From NCBI RefSeq assembly GCF_963855985.1, contig NC_087105.1, positions 9,054,501-9,118,500 of the forward strand: DNA of 64,000 bases, given 5' to 3'. Shown one piece after another: positions 24,307 to 37,406 of this stretch. A program made the translations under genes and the position numbers. The notes beneath the pieces were generated by a model. That model was not told where the DNA came from. It saw only the letters and a program-made list of their open reading frames with translations, and ran no database searches. This stretch comes from Ostrinia nubilalis. Taxonomy: Eukaryota; Arthropoda; Insecta; Lepidoptera; Crambidae. The first letter of the stretch is position 1, and each line of letters begins with the position of its first letter.

Positions 24307-26517
24307 TTAGAGTCAAATAAGACAAATAAATTTTACAATGTCGCTGCAAGGTTTCCGAAGTTAATAACCAATTGAACAGGCTTGGAAAGCGTTTCAGCTG
24401 CCCCTGATCGAATAATAAAAGCATGAAATTGCCCTCCAGCTAATTTGCAAGCTGCTCGACACTTTCATCGAATTTGACCGCGGCAGGAGTTCTCGGGGAA
24501 AATGGAAATTAAGTACGTAATGTGCTTGAACAGCTGTGCTGGGGTAACCATCTTGTCATTTTTAAAGCTGGACATTTGAGAATTAGTCCGAACAAGTTCG
24601 TTATTATAACATTGATTATGCGTTTAAGTATCTTTAGTCTTCTGCAAGACAAGGCAAGAACTAAAACTTTAGGATGTTTTTTGATTAACGTTGAATGTTC
24701 ATTTGAAGCTGTTGACTCAGATTGAGCCCTTCAAACTTTCTAAAATGATAAAAAAAAAGTGTTTCCCGTTCAGTTGAAAGTGAAATTGATCTTTATATCA
24801 AGGGAAGTAGGTAATTATTATAAACACACAGCTTTAAAACATGTCAAAACGTCCGCTAGCTTGGACTATTACCCCGGGATTAAAGCCACGAATGACGTAG
24901 GTTTACTTGCCTCGACAGTTCATGCGAGCTCTTGAAAATACGTGACCTAATCTCTGGCGGTTGATGAAAATGTTACTTTGTAGATTAAACTGGCTTTAAA
25001 ATTGTGGACGGTAATGAAGTTTGTTTCTATTAAAATTAGACAACGATAGCACATCAAAGTAGACATTGTAGTTAGTTTGTAAAAGGTAATTTTGTTACAA
25101 AAATCAACATAATAGTATGCTGAATACTTACCTACTACTCTACTAGTTACCGTAGCTCTATGTTTTGTCTAAATCATGAATTCAATAACAATATTGTATC
25201 AACCAATCTATTATTTCTTTTTAAGGGACCCGAAGATTGTAAGTTCAGTAAATTGGGATCTATCATGTTCCCATCGACCTAAATCTCCTTATATCCAATA
25301 TTTTTATCACAAACCTCGTTATTTTGTATGTGGATTTTCCCAACGATATATCATCCGTAATCCGTCAAGCCTACTCCTTTGGTACTAATGCAGGGCATTA
25401 TCCTGTTGTATTATTACACGTGGAACCGATATACGAAAATAAGCCTTGTTGTTATCACACGATTGTATTCCTTAGTGCTTTTCAATAGAGACAAAATATA
25501 ACATAATTTTGTCTTACGTTGCTACAACGTCGGCAGTGGCGGTACTAATAGCATTTGTGTTTTCTATGTTAGACGTAAGGTTAATAGGTTTGAGTCTTGC
25601 ACAATATAAAAAAAAAACAAAAGACATTTAGTTAAATGAAACACAAAATTTTCCGGTGATGATGATTTTAGGATGTGACAAGCTTTGAACTCTGATGGTA
25701 TGTGATTGGAAATACGCAGGCGATGTTGCGTATATCGATCGACTCATTCCAATAAAAGTTCCTCAACAAGCTTTTTGTTAACAATTTAACAAATCAAGTT
25801 AACGAAGCTTATTGAAAATTTCATCGAGATAGCAACAGTGTTAAACGCTTCCTATCATTATTATGCACACTGGAATACTGCCTTTACGCTACTTGCGTCG
25901 TTGACTGTAATATTGCCCACCCACGGTGTACGGAATTTGTTGCCAATTATTGATCTAATTCAATATTCTGGTCTGTACTTCATACCTCATCGTGGTGTTA
26001 CTCGTACAGCTCCACTCAATTGTAGATCTAAACTTGTCTTAGCGTTGTCTCAATCTTCAAGTCACCTATTGATGTCTCTTTCTTGGCTCGCATTGCCTTT
26101 TGTTTTTATTTGTTTAAAGAGGTTGAGGCCATAGGCCTCGGTATGCAAGGCAAGGGGTTTACGTACTTAGTTGTACTTATTCATACATTTTTGCTTAGGT
26201 ATAAGCGTGGCCTGCGTCTCCTTACCACCTTGGTACATGTGTGTAGATGAAGCCATTTACATACAATCAAACTTTGTCACTTACATTAACTAGGACCAGA
26301 GAAAGTTCGTGACTGTAAATGTTAGTTAGCGTCATTGGTTTGCAAGAACCAAAGCCTTATTGGTCGGACTATACTGCAGAATTTAATTTGCTCAGCAGTA
26401 AACAGAACTCTTTGATCTGAAAATTAGCAATCAGGCTCGGAGTCTAGATGGTGCGCTGTATAACCCACTTTCCACTGCATTAAGGCATGGCGCCTAAGTG
26501 AATGTGCTAATTTGTTA

Positions 26518-26568
26518 CTGGGATTCGAACTGCTCTCGTATTTTGAATTTATGGCCACTAGCCAATTC
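26518..26568 (-). repeat. tRNA-like box A/box B piece (SINE remnant)
   Basis: On the minus strand, TTGGCTAGTGGCC (box A-like) is followed about 30 bases later by GCAGTTCGAATCCCAG, a perfect box B core. No cloverleaf with acceptor stem could be built, so this is likelier a tRNA-derived SINE remnant than a tRNA gene. Confidence 0.35.
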
Positions 26569-28331
26569 ACAAAGATTTCAAAGTTTAATTTCTCAACATT
26601 GTCTGATACAAAAACGTCTTCAAAATGTAAGAGATAAGATACCTCAATACCTCAAAACAATGCCCAAGAAATATTGTTCAAAACTTGTTAGTTTGTTATG
26701 AACTTCGAACTAAACTTGTTCTCATTATTGCTTAACATTAAACTAATTGGGCGTTTATTCGAAATCTAGTTCACTCTGAAACAAAAAGCGAAATCTCAGT
26801 CGAAAGTTTCAAAAGGGTAACCTTCGATCCGAGAACAGTTTGATTGGCATTGTGTTGGATCGGCGCCATGACATTGGTTCTTAGAATCATTGTTGCAAGT
26901 GCAACCTTTGAGTTTTTACGCATCGGTCTTGGGTAATTGCAGTTCGGCAACGCGATGCGGATGCACATCCTTCCATATCGTGATGAGTAACGACTCGTGA
27001 ATGTTTCTCAGAGAAGAGAATAAGTATGTTTATTATACTTCATTCATACTTACACGGAGTTACACGTGGTTTTCGCGAGACTCAGTAACTCTGGCATAGA
27101 TCTTTGCGTTTTAGTTAGTTTTTTGCACATCCTTTTTATCGTGCTGAGTACAGCAACTCTTGAATGTTGGTCAAAGAAGAGAATAATGGTATACTTATTC
27201 CTATTTTTATACGTCAAGGCGTCTGTACGTGTATTTATTTGCACGAGACTATACAGAAGCTAGCGATGGATAGGATGACTTTTGTGATCATCATCATCAT
27301 GCCTTCGCTGCAGAAGCACGTTTCTTGAGTCATCAGTAACTTCAGTGCAATTCTTTGATTTCTTTGCGTATTGGTTAGTTATTGAGTTGTGTTTTGTGAC
27401 ATACCTACCTACTGACATAAATGTATCCAATAAGTATTATAGGTTAATAATTGAGTCGCCACTCGCTATAGTACAAAGTACAAGTTTTGATTAGTTAAGA
27501 AGGGCTAGGAAATGGTGATATTGTAGCAAAAAATAATTAAGTGTAGTGTTGGCAAAGAAACACAAAAGGGAATATCGATACGAATCTGTAATCCAAAAAC
27601 TTACGTGACGCTCCTCGAATCGTGTGACACGCAATTTCGTTAATGCCTTTAATATAACAACCGACATTGTGATCCCTTGGGAACGTATTAATTTATCAAC
27701 TGATTTAATTTACCACGAACGGCCATTTCATTTGTTTCTTAAAGATAGAGAATCACTCAACAAAATAATGATATTTAATTTAAAGGAACAAAAATACAAC
27801 GTTAAATCCTTGTTTATTTCATTCAAGATTATTGTGATATAAATAAATCGGCTATCTTTTAATGGAATCCCTAAGCGCTGATTTAAGCTGTTGCTGTTAA
27901 TCCTCGGCCATCATAATAATGAAAGGTGTGGTTGGTCATGCGATGGAATCAGCTGACTTATATTCAGTTCAATCGAGTAATAACCTACTTTCTTTGTAGG
28001 TACTCGAATTTATCCAGTCTGTTGTAAGGCCTTTACTTATCTTCATTTTTTCAGACTGCATTTGTTTTTTGATGAGCGGGATTACGAGTTATTCATTTGT
28101 TTTCCACTCTTGTTTTTGAAATTAGCACTCACGGGGCATAGAATACATAGCATTCTCCGGCGTAGTGGTGTGAAACCAGCACTCATTTCCTTATCCATGG
28201 CACACGGCATCGATCTAACTGTCGTCGTCAGGGCTTCCTCGCGGTTACGCAAGCTCCTTCCAAACACATCTAGTGATGTGTTTAACACTTGACATTTTTA
28301 AAAACTAGGCTTGTCTTTTTTACAATCTGCG

Positions 28332-28465
28332 GTGGAATTGTGTAAAGCAATCGTAACCATTTGACAGTTTATAACGTACGATTATTCTGTCAAACGCTTT
28401 GTTTATCTGTCTTTATCGTACGTTATGAACTGTCAAATGATTACGTTTGCTTTACACAATTCCAC
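28332..28465. repeat. Foldback, 51-bp arms with 3 mismatches, 32-nt loop
   Basis: Arms 28332-28382 and 28415-28465 begin and end with GTGGAATTGTGTAAAGCAA and its inverse. TCTG occurs just outside on both sides (28326-28329, 28467-28470), a possible 4-bp target duplication. It could be a small foldback transposon. Confidence 0.75.
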
Positions 28466-31044
28466 CTCTGATATGAAAAGTCTAATTTCTGTGATTGACC
28501 CAGCTGGAAAAGCTTTTCCGCCCAACATCGTCTAGGAAAAGCAGCACAAGTTCGAGCTGTTTTGCTAATCATAATAATGATCTCGCTGTCATTTTCCGAA
28601 TCAGCAGAAGACATAAATGTATTACATACTACAGAATAATAATTGTGTTACCAGTACCACTTTTCTTTCCTAATGCTGTAACTCCCGATATTTTTAATGT
28701 CGAGTTGTAGTTAAAGAATATTACGCAAGAATCGACATTCGACAACAACCGTCACTTCTCTAGCGACACGCTATTCTTAACTCAATTACAGGGGAACGAT
28801 GCACCTATTAAATTCATTATAGAAGATGGTATTGCACTCTAAGTGCGGAACTTTGTCTTTTGCTGGGGACAAAAGCAGATGATGACTTGTAATAAATGTT
28901 GTTTTGTTGTGAATAACATCTATTAAAATGTAATTATTTTATATGATACTCCAATTTCAATTCTTTGATTTCTTCATAATCGTGAATCGCAACTTTGGTT
29001 TTCAAAATGTATAGTTACTACTGTACTATAGATAGGTACGAGTACATACTACATAGTAAAGGAGAATATTACGGGAATCATAGGTGTAGTTGTCCATTAT
29101 GTGAATATGAAAACGGGAATTATATCAAAACGAATAATAAATAATGAAATATGATGGTTACTGAACGGACAGACGGGAACAGACAACAAAAAAATAGTAA
29201 GCACACCATTTACCAAATTCATATGTAGGTACATTGTTTATAGTTTCCGTATCGCATTCATGCGCCCCGAACAATGGTACTTTCGCCTAATTTATCATTT
29301 ATATGGCCCGGTCAACCCACCAGCTTTATCTCGGTATTTAACTTCGCCGTTCTATTAATTAATTTCTTGTGCACTGACCCAGATATCGCCATTAATTTCT
29401 GTCGCCATCAGAATATTGGGGTTTGTGGGCGATGAAATTAAAGTTATTGGCGTTCGTTGACAGTTTATTGTGGTTTGATGACATTTGCAACATTATTAGT
29501 TGGTGTATCGTGGAACGGAACAGGTTTGAATTCCATGAGGGACACATAGACGAGGAGTAAGCACGAAACTCTTGATTGTTTTAAAGTTCTGTATTTGTAA
29601 ACGTCAGTAGATATGATGAATCACAGCCAGAATCGTAACTTTTCATTTCAGCAAAAAGATTTAAATTACAAATATTTTATAGAGAAGATAGTGTATGTAG
29701 TAGCCGTGGGGGCTACTTTAAGGCCACTGGACAAATTACGAAAGATCACCTCGAGCGTCACTTGTTTCAATGGCGTACCTGCTTCAAAAACGATGCACAC
29801 ATTATGTCAGACGGTCGTTACGTCACGTTATACAATAACAGAACAAAGGTTACACTTCTGCGGCTTCCCATGCGTCAACATTGTCAGATTTCTTGCCACT
29901 ATAATAATACAATTACGGCCGCATAACGCTGTGAACTACTCGAACAGCTGTTATCGCTTCGTGTTATGGTTATGGCCGTTCAATGCGATCGTAGCACTCG
30001 TAGCAGCTCATGATGTCACTTCCAGTCGCTTATAGCCGCACCTTTTGACTGTTAGATAAATAAATGAATTGATACAAGCTTCTCTGAAATAGAAATGTTA
30101 ATTGGCCTAGTAAATTATAAAGTTTATTAGTAAGAAGACGCCATCTACCGTGGCCAAGAACCGAGCTCAATTATAGAGCCCTAGGAGAGACTGTTCCCTA
30201 ATAATGAGAAAATGGTACACAGAGATAATAGGCTATTTGGAAATACAAACCTGGGCCTGGGTGGCCAATTGTGTTTTATTGAGAAAAATATCTCCTCGAA
30301 ATAAAATTAAAGGCTGAAACAAAGACAAATAACCACAACGATGCTTATTTAATTTCAACAACGTAATACTTTCATACCCAAATGAAATGCGACAGTTGGC
30401 AGCCGAGAAAGGCTCCCATCGTGTTAAATAAATAGAACTTTATGCAAACGCACGCGCTCATTGTTTCTATTTCTCAGTTCTCACGGAAGTTAACCTTTCC
30501 CACCGCAGATCGATTACCATTATTGCGTTCGACTATTTCCAACAACCTGTTTTCATTGTCCGTTACAATGTGGTTTGGAAGATACCGATACGGGAATCAA
30601 TAATACTAATGACGTTGTTATTAAAATCCGGTGTAGGTGGCAGGACTAGATTTTTTTATAACCATTTTTTCAGATTAACATACTCGCACGACATACCTTG
30701 CCTTCTTAGACTAACGTTCCAATTCATATAAATGCCACAAGGGCCACGGAATCCTAAAAATGGTGGCAATATCCTTCATATTTCATTCTTATCCTTTTAT
30801 TGTCCAGAACCGAATGCATTTACGGGGAATGCAATTGATATTCCCGAGTCTAGGGATTACCATACCAGTTCAGATATTCCCTTTCCAAGGAAATATATTA
30901 CACGTCCCACAAAACCCAACATATGGCACGTGAGGCAATTTGGCTGTCTACCGCCCGAGGGCACCACAAGGGACTGAAATACTGAATTTGAGTTGTGAAT
31001 AAAATATAGAGTAATGTTGACAGATACAGAGGTGCTTGTAGACC

Positions 31045-31147
31045 AGTGGCGCCAGGTCTTAGAGTGTGATCACCAAAGTTAAGCAAGCTACGTCGCGGTC
31101 GTTAGCGGATGATACACTTGCTTCAGAAGGCACCACAAACGTTGGAC
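31045..31147 (+). repeat. 5S rRNA-derived sequence (pseudogene or SINE3-like)
   Basis: GTGATCACCAAAGTTAAGCA matches the conserved GATCACC(G)AAGTTAAGCA of metazoan 5S rRNA. It is followed by CGTCGCGGTCGTTAGCGGAT, corresponding to the GTCGGGCGCGGTCAGTACTTGGAT region, and a GGCACCACAAACG end. The 5' third is not recognisable and indels are present, so it is not a functional 5S gene. It lies 209 bases before the second pellino exon. Its own box A/C promoter could persist. Confidence 0.5.
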
Positions 31148-31355
31148 CTCCTCTTACTTCTTAAACCGTAGTCAGAGTCCTCAGGGCGTTTGATATCATT
31201 TGACAATCTCTGCCGAAGCTGAAGTTTCTTACCTTACACTCATTCCTCCTCCAATTCTTATCCGACCTGCGTGCTCGAAGCCGCTCCTTCCGCAGTTGGG
31301 AAGAGGCTTGGATCCTGTAATGGGACATACTATTTAAAGATTACTTCTTTGACAG

Positions 31356-31587
31356 ATACAATGGTTACTTGCCCGCGGGCGAGAGGGGTCGCCGCCGGAG
31401 CAAGTTCGTGTTATACCGACGGCCGGCGGCGAACGGCGTTCGGCGGTCGAAGCACTACGTGGTCAAGACTCCGCACAGCAGCAAGGCGATCCTGGACGCC
31501 AGCCAGCACTCAATCTCGTACACACTCAGCCGCAGTCAGGCTGTCATCGTGGAGTACACGGAAGACCCCGATACCGATATGTTCCAG
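31356..31587 (+). CDS. pellino, second recognised exon (FHA-like domain start)
   Basis: The acceptor ACTTCTTTGACAG|A is at 31355/31356 and the donor TTCCAG|GTGAGT at 31587/31588. One base completes the Gly begun in the previous exon; 77 codons follow. The reading YNGYLPAGERGRRRSKFVLY, RRSKHYVVKTP, SSKAILDASQHSISYTLSRS, QAVIVEYTEDPDTDMFQ is diagnostic for the Pellino FHA-like domain, which binds phosphorylated IRAK/Pelle. The exon is much richer in G+C than its surroundings, as expected for coding sequence. The next expected exon (the GRSSESPIDF region) was not found before the window end. The open frames starting at 31271 and 31369 are artefacts of the intron edge and the internal Met. Confidence 0.93.
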
Positions 31588-32231
31588 GTGAGTCTTAGTA
31601 ATAATCAACTTGAAAAAAGTCTGCGAAGATAAACTGCAGCAATCCTACCTACAGGTTCAGCTAACGTTGACACATTTCGGTCTCTTTTCAAAACATTTTC
31701 ATCATCTTGATCCTAAATCGCTTAAGTTTATTGACGCGTATAGATTCTAGCAAGAAAATGCTCGTGAAAAGAAAGTAGGACACATTATTTTGTTTACAGC
31801 TTCAGACGTAAAAGTGTAAGTGCCCCTTTTATCTAATTTACGTTTAGGGATTTTATCTCAGTTTGCGTGTTGCTTAAGAAAAGACGCAACAGGGATTTAG
31901 TATTTTAGAACACGATGCCGAGTGTACATCTTATACGTGCTCTTTCGCGAAAATAAGAGCTACTAACTACTAACCCCTCGGGTTATTTTACATGCTAAAT
32001 TAAATGAAAACATAAAACCTTTAGATTGCAATCAGTTTTTCATCCTCTGCACTTAAAGCTAGAGTGGAAAGTCTGGCTTGTAGTAATAAGTCTCTGGGCT
32101 ACAAAGCGATTAAATGGGATAGGTTTTGTCTGTTTTATTTCCACTCGGTTGAATGAACCGCACTTAACGTAAGTTAACATGTTCTTTACTTGTAACTTTT
32201 TGGAATTATTTGGTTCTTTTTCTGTGTCTTA

Positions 32232-32380
32232 CGCCTGTATGTATTCACAAACATTACTATGAGGTCTCACCGTACGCGTGGACGCACAGGGTGACACACT
32301 AACCAATCACAGAGCTCTATTTAACGCTGTGCGTTCGATTTACTGCTTCACTTTAGCAGCATCGTTTGTGAATACGGGCG
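32232..32380 (+). mobile_element. Harbinger-like MITE, full copy, TTA target
   Basis: The left end is CGCC(TGTAT)GTATTCACAAAC and the right end GTTTGTGAATACGGGCG, inverses apart from a small insertion. They are flanked by TTA at 32229-32231 and 32381-32383. A 3-bp TTA duplication is typical of PIF/Harbinger elements. The body contains ACCAATCACAGAGCTCTATT, also found at 24.2 and 42.3 kb. Confidence 0.75.
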
Positions 32381-35300
32381 TTAGGTAAACATGTTTTGGG
32401 AAACTACTGCTGTGTACGTGAGAAAATACACGAGACCATCACGTTTTATTCTTAATCGTCATCCGCTTCAGCAATATGGGTTTTCCAAGTGAGACACTCG
32501 AGTCTTCGAACTGGCACACAGCATACCACAATGCAGTGTCCGTTCGCAGAATTTATTGTATGTTGTAACGTCTGGATTTATGTCCTATTTTTTGTTTCGA
32601 GATACAACTTGCTCATCGAATGCGTCAGCGGTCAGAAATGACCATATTATGCTTAAGTCAGTCAGGCAGTACTTACTTATACTAAGATCTCTGAGGACTT
32701 GAGGAGTCAGGAGTATTTAGTTTAACTTCGTACAAACTCCATGAACTTCCAGTGTCGTACACATCTACCAGATTGTCAGTTAAGTTCCTGTTCCCAGAAT
32801 AGGCTGTCTGAATTCGACCCACATAGATTACTTTAGCTATGGAAATGTAAACCTAACTTCCAAAGGATCTTCAATTTGTGTTTGCTTCCAACTTGCGTAA
32901 TGAGCTAGTTTGTTATTTACGAGTAGGAGCTGAAAGATGTAAGCCTTCAAGCGACGGGAACTAAACAAGTTGCAACACAGCAGAGATAGCGTGAATGTAT
33001 CCCCATGTCGAAATTGTTTCATGACAAACACACTTCGAGTCCCCTTATCTGGTTTCTGTTTAAACTAGTGTTTCGACAATACTCTGTTACACACAAACAA
33101 TAAACAAAAGCGACGGGAGAGATATGGGCTCGGCCGTACGGCCCCAGTCATGTACACGTTATTTGTATCCTTTCCAACCCTCGTGGATAAGGATAAAACT
33201 AGTTCCAGACAATTGCACATTGATTTCTGCGTGAGAAGGCAGTGGCCTATGAGCTTGCAGTTTGCAAGTAGGTGGCGAAGGCGATTGATGACGGTTGTAT
33301 CGATGGTTGCGAAATATCTTAATGGTATCTTGTTTGATCTTGTTTGAGATGTTATTTTAGGCCACAAACATTTTGTCAGCATAGATTTTTCAGGAAAACC
33401 GTTGGTTTTGTGCCAGAACGCGTTATACGATCGCACGCTAATGGAAATATCAGACAGGCTGTCGAAAATTCGCCGGCCGAAAATGCGTTAACGTAATTCG
33501 ATTTCCGCGCAGTCCACTTTTATCGGCTCGAGAGGGTGTGTTTATAGGTTTAAAGTTGATGTTGTGCGCAATGTGGCGTTGTTTACGCGTCTGGTATCTT
33601 CGTCCCCGGTATCTAATCGCACATGGGTTAGTGCCCCCCGGAGCGAGAACAATGCGTTGGTCCCTAGTCCTGCCGCATCGACACGTGGAGACAACGACCC
33701 TGCCTCTAAACACCAAGTAAATAAACACAACGTCATCGTTTAACGTATTTTCCGTCTCATACAATTTCCGTGCTTCTGTATTTAGACCAGCGTGGGCAGA
33801 CTCGCTGACATTACGAATGTTTTTAAAAATTCATAGAATATTATTCGCCAGAAATTCATTGGTGGACTGGCTACGGCGTCTGATTTTATTTTTTACACAG
33901 AGAAAAGTCGTTAAAATAATTTCTAAAATATTACCATTCATTGTTTTAATAACTAAGTTAAACCGAGTACATATCTTATTTATCATGGACATAAAAGTTG
34001 CTGCCCACTATTCTATTAATGCATTAATTTTAAAATTAAAATTAATTAAACATTGTTGATAGTATTGTAGACCTACTTAAACTAACGATGTTTGTTTATG
34101 AAATTATCAGACTACAATAAATCATTAGTATCACAGCAATTCAATAATATTGACAATTATAACGCATCGTCTCGTACAAAATACTACGCAATCTCGCTCT
34201 TAAGTCCTCTAATCGAGGATAACACGATATGGGGCGTATACAACAACGCAGCAGACAGAATAACATCGAGTGCCTTTGTCTGGTACTGCGCGTCAAGTTT
34301 CAGGACATTGTTTAATGAATGCGCGGCTTAATTCCTATGGGACGGCAAAGTTCGTTGTCGCCGGTCGACGCACCGCTCCACATCCTGTACGCTTTCATTG
34401 TTACCACTTGCGCGGCCACTTGCCGCAACCCGCAACTGCACTTAAATGATGCCATAAACACAAATAAATATTTATTCACTCATAACATTAACCCAGCGGA
34501 ACCGGCGACCTGGCATTAGCTTGCTTGCTGCGTCACGCGGCGTTTGAGTAAACAATCGGACATTGACGGTCTTCATTCATTTGCACTCTCCAAACCTATA
34601 TCTTTCTTTGTACAGTCGACAGTCTTATCAGACTATACATTTCAGTTGAAAATTAGCACCTATAACAGCTACAAAAGGTATACTCCAGTTGATGTCTGAT
34701 GTCTATCGCAATCGTCTACATATTTGCGTCTTCTTCCGCAATCGGGCATCCCACTTATCAGTTATCAGTATGTTAATACACGATAGCCATTGCGAAATCA
34801 ACACGAATTCCTTTGTTTGCTATGATACTGCGTTTTAATTAGTTAGGGCCCATTTAAACGTTTAATTCCTTAAGCGGAAGTACGTGCCTACATTACATTC
34901 GGCCTCGGTTATTGACCTTAGATGTAGGCCAGTGTTAGATATGCGAACTTATTATTTGACTTGAATGGTGTGCGATGGCGTCTCTTAGTTGATGAATGGG
35001 GCACCGCCTTCGCAATCTGGGACGAATTCCGACCCATTGACCAGAAAGCGTTATTTGTTATCGTTTGCGAGTCGCGATACTCTAATTGCATTTGAGATAA
35101 TGTTGTACGTTTGACCTACTTATGTTAAAACCGAAACGTTTTGTTGGAGTTGAACTAAATGCAGTTCGATGTAAATCTATTATTTTCATTTCCCCTAATA
35201 TTTATGCACTTAATCATTCTACCAAGAGTCCAAGATGTTAAAATGTAAACTACCATGTCTTCTGTTAAATATACCCACTTGCCAAAATAAAAATAATAAA

Positions 35301-35620
35301 AATAAAATAAAAAATGTATTTATTGCCTTCGAACCATTAGACAGGTACAGGTAGTTAGACTTACAACTATAATAATATGAAGTACACCGAAGGCAATTGG
35401 ACCTGGCTCAGTCTACGTTGTAAGGAGAGATCCTTGCAACACTGGTTTTCAGCCATGCCCAATTCTCTAGGATGTTGAGCGAGAATAAAGATATGAGGGC
35501 TTAAGAAATAAATATACACTTTGAAACAATAATAATTATAGACTTTGAAAGAGAAAAAAAAATTTTTTGCAATCTAAAATATTACCTATTTATACATAAG
35601 CATACCCAATACACTATAAC

Positions 35621-35651
35621 CGCGCGCGCGCGTGTGTGTGTGTGTGAGTGT

Positions 35652-35690
<39 letters not shown>

Positions 35691-35700
35691 TGTAGTGTGT
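35621..35700 (+). repeat. CG/TG dinucleotide microsatellite
   Basis: CGCGCGCGCGCG is followed by about 65 bases of (TG)n with occasional GAG interruptions. Alternating purine-pyrimidine of this kind can form Z-DNA. It lies in the 3' UTR of the minus-strand LINE. Confidence 0.95.
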
Positions 35701-35703
35701 AGA

Positions 35704-36711
35704 CTATTTGAAAAAATCCTTAAGGGGCAACAATTTGGAATTGGAATATCCACTAATTAAGTTCTCTGCTGCCAATTGTCTTTCTTTTAAAGCCACTTTG
35801 TATTTCATTTTAAAGGTAGCTGTACTCATTTTTATTTTCATAGGCGGCGGTAGGTCATTCCATATATTAGCAGCAGCGAACTTAAAAGAGCCACGAAAAC
35901 GAGAAGAGCAATGTTGAGGTATTTTTAATCTATTTTGAATAGCTGTTCGAAGACTTCTTAGTGCACTGTCTTTTACCCAGTGAAGTTTTTCGTACAGATA
36001 TTCAGGCTTTTTGTTCCATATTGTCCTGTGGACCATGCAGGCAAACTGCAGTTCCCTACGAGCCTTCATATTTAGTATCCCTTTACTGTTTAGGTATGGG
36101 GTTATATGCTCCCTTCGAGGCACATCAAAACAAAACCGTATGCAAGCGTTTTGTACCCTTTGAATATCTTTTTCAGTGCCGACATTTAGTTTGGGACCGA
36201 TTACTGAACCGCAGTAGTTAAAAGGGGAGAGCACGAGTAAGTCAGTGAGCATTAAGCGCAGCTCTTCCTTTAGAAATGGTCTTATTTTATAAAGTGTCTT
36301 GAGTTTAAAGAAGGCATTCCTGATTTTTTCGTTTACGTGTTCAATGAATTTCTGTTCTCCATCTAGAAGCAGACCCAAGTTGCGAGCACATTTTACTTTG
36401 TCCAAGACTATCTTATTAATGGAAACTTCAATGCTACAATCCAGGACCTTCTTTATTTGGTGTTTAGTTCCTAGGACTAGTACTTGTGACTTAGAAGGGT
36501 TTAGTACCAATGAGTTCCTTTCTGACCAAAGATAAATGTTTTTTAGATCCTCATTTACTTTTTCAACAGCCTCAGTGGTGTCATTGCTTTTAAAAGAATA
36601 GTACACTTGTGTGTCGTCTGCATATAAGTGGTATTTACAGGACTGTATACACTGTGGGAGATCAGCAGTAAAAATAGTAGAGCTCCTGCTCAAAATTATG
36701 AGTTTTAGCAT
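35704..36711 (-). pseudogene. Reverse transcriptase C-terminal part of a LINE
   Basis: 335 codons remain open. The catalytic box C reads KYHLYADDTQVYYSF at about residues 27-41, followed by NPSKSQVLVLG, the thumb region (ARNLGLLLDGEQKF), FNYCGSVIG, IQRVQNACIRF and IWNDLPPPMK, the usual C-terminal order of Jockey/CR1-type ORF2. The endonuclease and the finger and palm parts before box C are absent. It is not a host gene, and the first Met falls at the truncation junction. Lack of stops suggests recent insertion. Confidence 0.85.
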
Positions 36712-37348
36712 TAACGGAACTCTATGAACTAGGAATTGCTGTCATATAAGCTTTAGCTCTTAAAAGATAAGGTAGAATTTACTGTAAAATTAGAACGAGC
36801 AAAGTTAGATCTCCCAATGAAGTACGTCTGCGAAGAACGCCGATAACTTGGTGTTCAATGGACGCAGATTGCTTCTTTGTAAACGAAATCGCTGCTATTA
36901 AAGCACCGAATGGAATTTACGAGCATGATTGGAGCATTCATATTGCGATACGAGCATATTATTATTTGAGATCGGGAATAAGTAATCTCAAGTTTGCTAT
37001 CTCGATAGCTCTTGATCCAATTAAGAATAAGGGCGATTGTGAAATGTGGCTCATCATGAATCATCATCATCATAGCCTACATTAATTTATTAAGTGGTTG
37101 TGTTGCAAGTAATAAAATAGTTCTTAGGAATTGACCTGATACTTTCAGATAAGAAACTTTATACCTTTATTCTGTCTTTTGGAATGTTAATGATGACTAT
37201 GAATCCCGAATAAACTACATACTAGTGTACCTACCAATAGTGCTACCTTTATGACGAGCTTTTAAAAATTAAAAGAGTCCGACCGCAAAATGCCTATGAA
37301 ACTTTCATGGAAAGTGGTCTAGCGAAATGTCAGTGGTGCAGTTATCCG

Positions 37349-37406
37349 CGTGACGTCACGGATGACCCGCTCCGCATGGCAATGAGGGTGGGCCGTGACG
37401 TCACGG
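37349..37406. promoter_or_regulatory. Two palindromic CRE-like sites in a GC-rich island
   Basis: CGTGACGTCACG at 37349-37360 and CCGTGACGTCACGG at 37393-37406 contain the consensus CRE TGACGTCA. The surrounding 37320-37490 is far more GC- and CpG-rich than the rest of the window. It may be a promoter or enhancer, or the regulatory part of an unrecognised element. No transcript was identified. Confidence 0.4.

Larger units (their letters stand above)
15636..31355 (+). other. pellino intron, 15.7 kb
   Basis: This is inferred from the phase-matched exons on each side. It contains MITEs (19928-20124, 24214-24306), a 51-bp-arm foldback (28332-28465), a tRNA-like piece (26518-26568), a 5S-like piece (31045-31147) and LINE/SINE debris (17.3 and 18.3 kb). 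Long parts (15.9-17.2, 20.2-24.1, 24.4-26.4, 26.6-28.3 and 28.5-31.0 kb) hold only short random-looking ORFs; I see no exon there. Confidence 0.75.
35285..36711 (-). mobile_element. 5'-truncated LINE (CR1/L2-like group), minus strand
   Basis: The coding remnant occupies 35704-36711. The 3' UTR runs down to about 35285, where the minus strand reads AATAAATACATTTTTTATTT, a poly(A)-type end. The upstream limit near 36.7 kb falls inside the reverse transcriptase just before the catalytic motif, so this is a classic incomplete reverse-transcription copy. A (CG)n(TG)n run sits in the 3' UTR. Confidence 0.8.

Noticed and set aside
25541..25580. CAGTGGCGGTACT as the missing left end of the hAT element
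   Set aside because: It lies 18 kb downstream of the transposase gene, its inner sequence does not match the right end at 7318, and no paired end or duplication was found.
26518..26568. tRNA gene
   Set aside because: Box A and box B are present, but no acceptor stem or full cloverleaf could be formed.
29613..30035. 140-aa ORF on the + strand
   Set aside because: No recognisable domain, no splice or start context, and amino-acid composition like random translation. Chance at this window size is plausible.
33065..33436. 123-aa minus-strand ORF
   Set aside because: No domain recognised; overlapping frames of similar length suggest chance.
33538..33720. Possible missing pellino exon in a GC-richer patch
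   Set aside because: None of the three frames reads like the Pellino FHA-like or RING-like region, and splice borders do not fit.
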